Shown here: piece after piece, positions 5,228 through 6,344 of the stretch
Position numbering within the stretch: position 1 is the first letter of the stretch
Layout: each line of letters begins with the position of its first letter
NCBI GenBank assembly: GCA_964555685.1
Contig: CAZKTO010000094.1
Span: forward strand, 1 to 6,344
Length of the DNA: 6,344 nucleotides
DNA from: CAZKTO01 sp964555685
GTDB lineage: Bacteria > Chloroflexota > Dehalococcoidia > SHYB01
Direction: 5' to 3'
Made by a program: the position numbers and the translations under genes
Notes under the pieces: generated by a model
Database searches by the model: none
Seen by the model: only the letters and a program-made list of their open reading frames with translations
Told to the model about the DNA's origin: nothing

Positions 5228-5458
5228 TCAGATGATCTTGCGAATGAGGACCGAGAACCCGACATCGATGAGGCCCAGGATCACGCCGATGACGACGGAG
5301 ACGGTGAGGACCATGATGGTCAGGCGCGTGGCCTCCTCGCGGGTGGGCCAGACGACCTTCTTGAGCTCGGCCCAGACCTCGCCGATGAAGCCAGCGGGCA
5401 GGTTGCGCGCGGCGCGCGCCAGCGCAGGCTGCCCCTCGGCGGTCCTTCGCGTCGCCAT
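5228..5458 (-). CDS. secE: Preprotein translocase subunit SecE
   Basis: A 76-residue inner-membrane protein, the short one-TM form found in most bacteria (E. coli has three TM segments). Residues 1-22 are a basic, disordered N-terminus. Residues 23-40 form the amphipathic surface helix with the conserved EVWAELKKVVWPTREE motif (27-42). Residues about 46-72 are the single membrane segment, rich in Val, Ile and Leu, that clamps SecY in the SecYEG channel. The ATG at 5458 follows the rpmG stop by three bases, so translation is probably coupled; GAGGTG lies about nine bases upstream, inside rpmG. Stop TGA. Confidence 0.96.
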   Translation of the reverse strand: MATRRTAEGQPALARAARNLPAGFIGEVWAELKKVVWPTREEATRLTIMVLTVSVVIGVILGLIDVGFSVLIRKII

Positions 5459-5461
5459 GAC

Positions 5462-5629
5462 CTACCGCACCTCGCGGTGGACCTGGTGCTTGCGGCACCG
5501 CGGGCAGTACTTCTTGAGCTCGAGGCGCCCCGGATCGTTCCGGCGGTTCTTCGAGGTCAGGTACGTGCGCTCGCGGCACTCGCCGCAGGCCAGGGTGATG
5601 TGGGACCGGTTCTCGCCTTTTTTCGCCAT
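5462..5629 (-). CDS. rpmG: 50S ribosomal protein L33, zinc-binding form
   Basis: A 55-residue protein of the large subunit near the E site, of normal family length. It starts MAKKGENRSHITLACGECRE and contains TYLTSKNRRNDPGRLELKKY followed by CPRC and KHQVHREV. The two Cys pairs, CxxC (15-18) and CxxC at about 43-46, are the zinc-ribbon ligands of the C+ form; many bacteria carry a Cys-free copy used under zinc shortage. The ATG at 5629 has no recognisable Shine-Dalgarno in the 41-base gap after tuf. That gap is too short to hold the tRNA-Trp gene often found between tuf and secE. Stop TAG. Confidence 0.96.
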   Translation of the reverse strand: MAKKGENRSHITLACGECRERTYLTSKNRRNDPGRLELKKYCPRCRKHQVHREVR

Positions 5630-5670
5630 GGGAGTCGTCTATCGTTCAGGTACGCCAGGCGCCCCTGGGG

Positions 5671-6344
5671 CTAGGTGGTGACCTTGGTGAAGACGCCGGC
5701 GGCCACGGTGCGCCCGCCCTCGCGGATAGCGAAGCGCAGGCCATCCTCCAGCGCCACGGGCGCGATGAGCTTCACCTTCATGCGCGTATTATCGCCCGGC
5801 ATGATCATCTCCACGCCATCGGGCAGCGCGATCTCGCCCGTCACGTCCATGGTGCGGATGTAGAACTGGGGCTTGTAGCCGGTGAAGAAGGGGGTATGGC
5901 GGCCGCCCTCCTCCTTGGAGAGGACGTAGACCTCGGCGTCGGCCTCGGTGTGGGGCTTGATGGAGCCGGGGGCGGCCAGGACCTGGCCCCGCTCGACCTG
6001 CTCGCGCTCGATGCCGCGCAGGAGGCAGCCGACGGCGTCGCCAGCCTCGCCCTCGTTGAGGATCTTGTGGAACATCTCGACACCGGTGACGACGGTCTTC
6101 TTCGTCTCGCCGAAGCCGACGATCTCGACCTCGTTGCCCACCTTGACCATGCCCCGCTCCACACGGCCGGTGACGACGGTGCCCCGGCCCTTGATGCCGA
6201 AGACGTCCTCAATGGGCATGAGGAACGGCTTGTCCTTGGGCCGCGCCGGCATCGGAATGCTGCTGTCCACGGCGTTCATCAGCTCGTGGATGCACTTGTA
6301 CTCGGGGGCGTTGGGGTCGGTGCTCTTGCTCTCTATGACCTTGA
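5671..6344 (-). CDS. tuf: Elongation factor Tu, C-terminal part (5' end outside window)
   Basis: The last 223 codons of EF-Tu, the GTPase that delivers aminoacyl-tRNA to the ribosome. The frame stays open to the window edge (KVIESKSTDPNAPEYKCIHEL before LMNAVDSSIP), so the G domain with its GTP-binding loops is missing only because of the window boundary. Domain II starts near DKPFLMPIEDVFGIKGRGTV and continues VVTGRVERG. Domain III starts around AEVYVLSKEEGGRHTPFF and runs through YKPQFYIRTMDVTG and MIMPGDN to the end. The C-terminus reads RFAIREGGRTVAAGVFTKVTT, differing from the usual GAGVV at the end. About 175 residues are missing if the full length is near 400. Stop TAG. Confidence 0.98.
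   Translation of the reverse strand, partial: KVIESKSTDPNAPEYKCIHELMNAVDSSIPMPARPKDKPFLMPIEDVFGIKGRGTVVTGRVERGMVKVGNEVEIVGFGETKKTVVTGVEMFHKILNEGEAGDAVGCLLRGIEREQVERGQVLAAPGSIKPHTEADAEVYVLSKEEGGRHTPFFTGYKPQFYIRTMDVTGEIALPDGVEMIMPGDNTRMKVKLIAPVALEDGLRFAIREGGRTVAAGVFTKVTT

Noticed and set aside
5630..5670. tRNA-Trp gene between tuf and rpmG/secE, expected in many genomes
   Set aside because: The gap is only 41 bases and contains no cloverleaf; the gene is absent here.

Overview
This high-GC window comes from a bacterial chromosome, and every gene I can support lies on the minus strand. Read in the direction of transcription (high to low coordinates), it holds the conserved translation/secretion/transcription cluster tuf (partial) - rpmG - secE - nusG - rplK - rplA - [L10-type RNA leader] - rplJ - rplL. 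This is followed by a textbook intrinsic terminator, then radC, a short-chain dehydrogenase/reductase (SDR) and a stretch of non-coding repeat DNA. The strong GC bias, the standard gene order and the uncultured look of the proteins fit a lineage such as Methylomirabilota/Rokubacteria or a deltaproteobacterial relative. That placement is a guess; the sequence alone does not settle it.

Region by region. Positions 5671-6344 hold the C-terminal part of EF-Tu, running off the right edge. Positions 4636-5629 hold rpmG (L33, zinc-binding form), secE (one-TM translocase subunit) and nusG, tightly packed and with weak ribosome binding sites. Positions 3414-4573 hold rplK and rplA, which overlap by 4 bases (ATGA). 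The 183-base gap 3231-3413 carries a structured RNA that matches the L10(L12)4-binding leader, followed by an 11-bp terminator-like hairpin just before rplJ. Positions 2253-3230 hold rplJ and rplL (the ribosomal stalk), both with strong Shine-Dalgarno sequences. Positions 1887-2252 are non-coding and contain a GC-rich hairpin and the terminator. Positions 1134-1886 are radC and 168-923 the SDR. Positions 1-167 contain no gene but hold dispersed-repeat-like and palindromic sequence.

The ribosomal genes work together: L11 and the L10-L12 stalk form the factor-binding site used by EF-Tu, L1 and L33 belong to the same 50S subunit, NusG links RNA polymerase to Rho or the ribosome, and SecE is part of the SecYEG channel. 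The usual downstream partners rpoB and rpoC are not next to rplL; the operon ends in a terminator and unrelated genes follow.

I found no new defence, mobile or biosynthetic system. The points most worth checking are the L10 leader with its adjacent terminator-like hairpin, the missing rpoBC, the high use of TAG stops in genes expected to be highly expressed, a 43-codon open frame after radC, and the composite repeat at the left edge.
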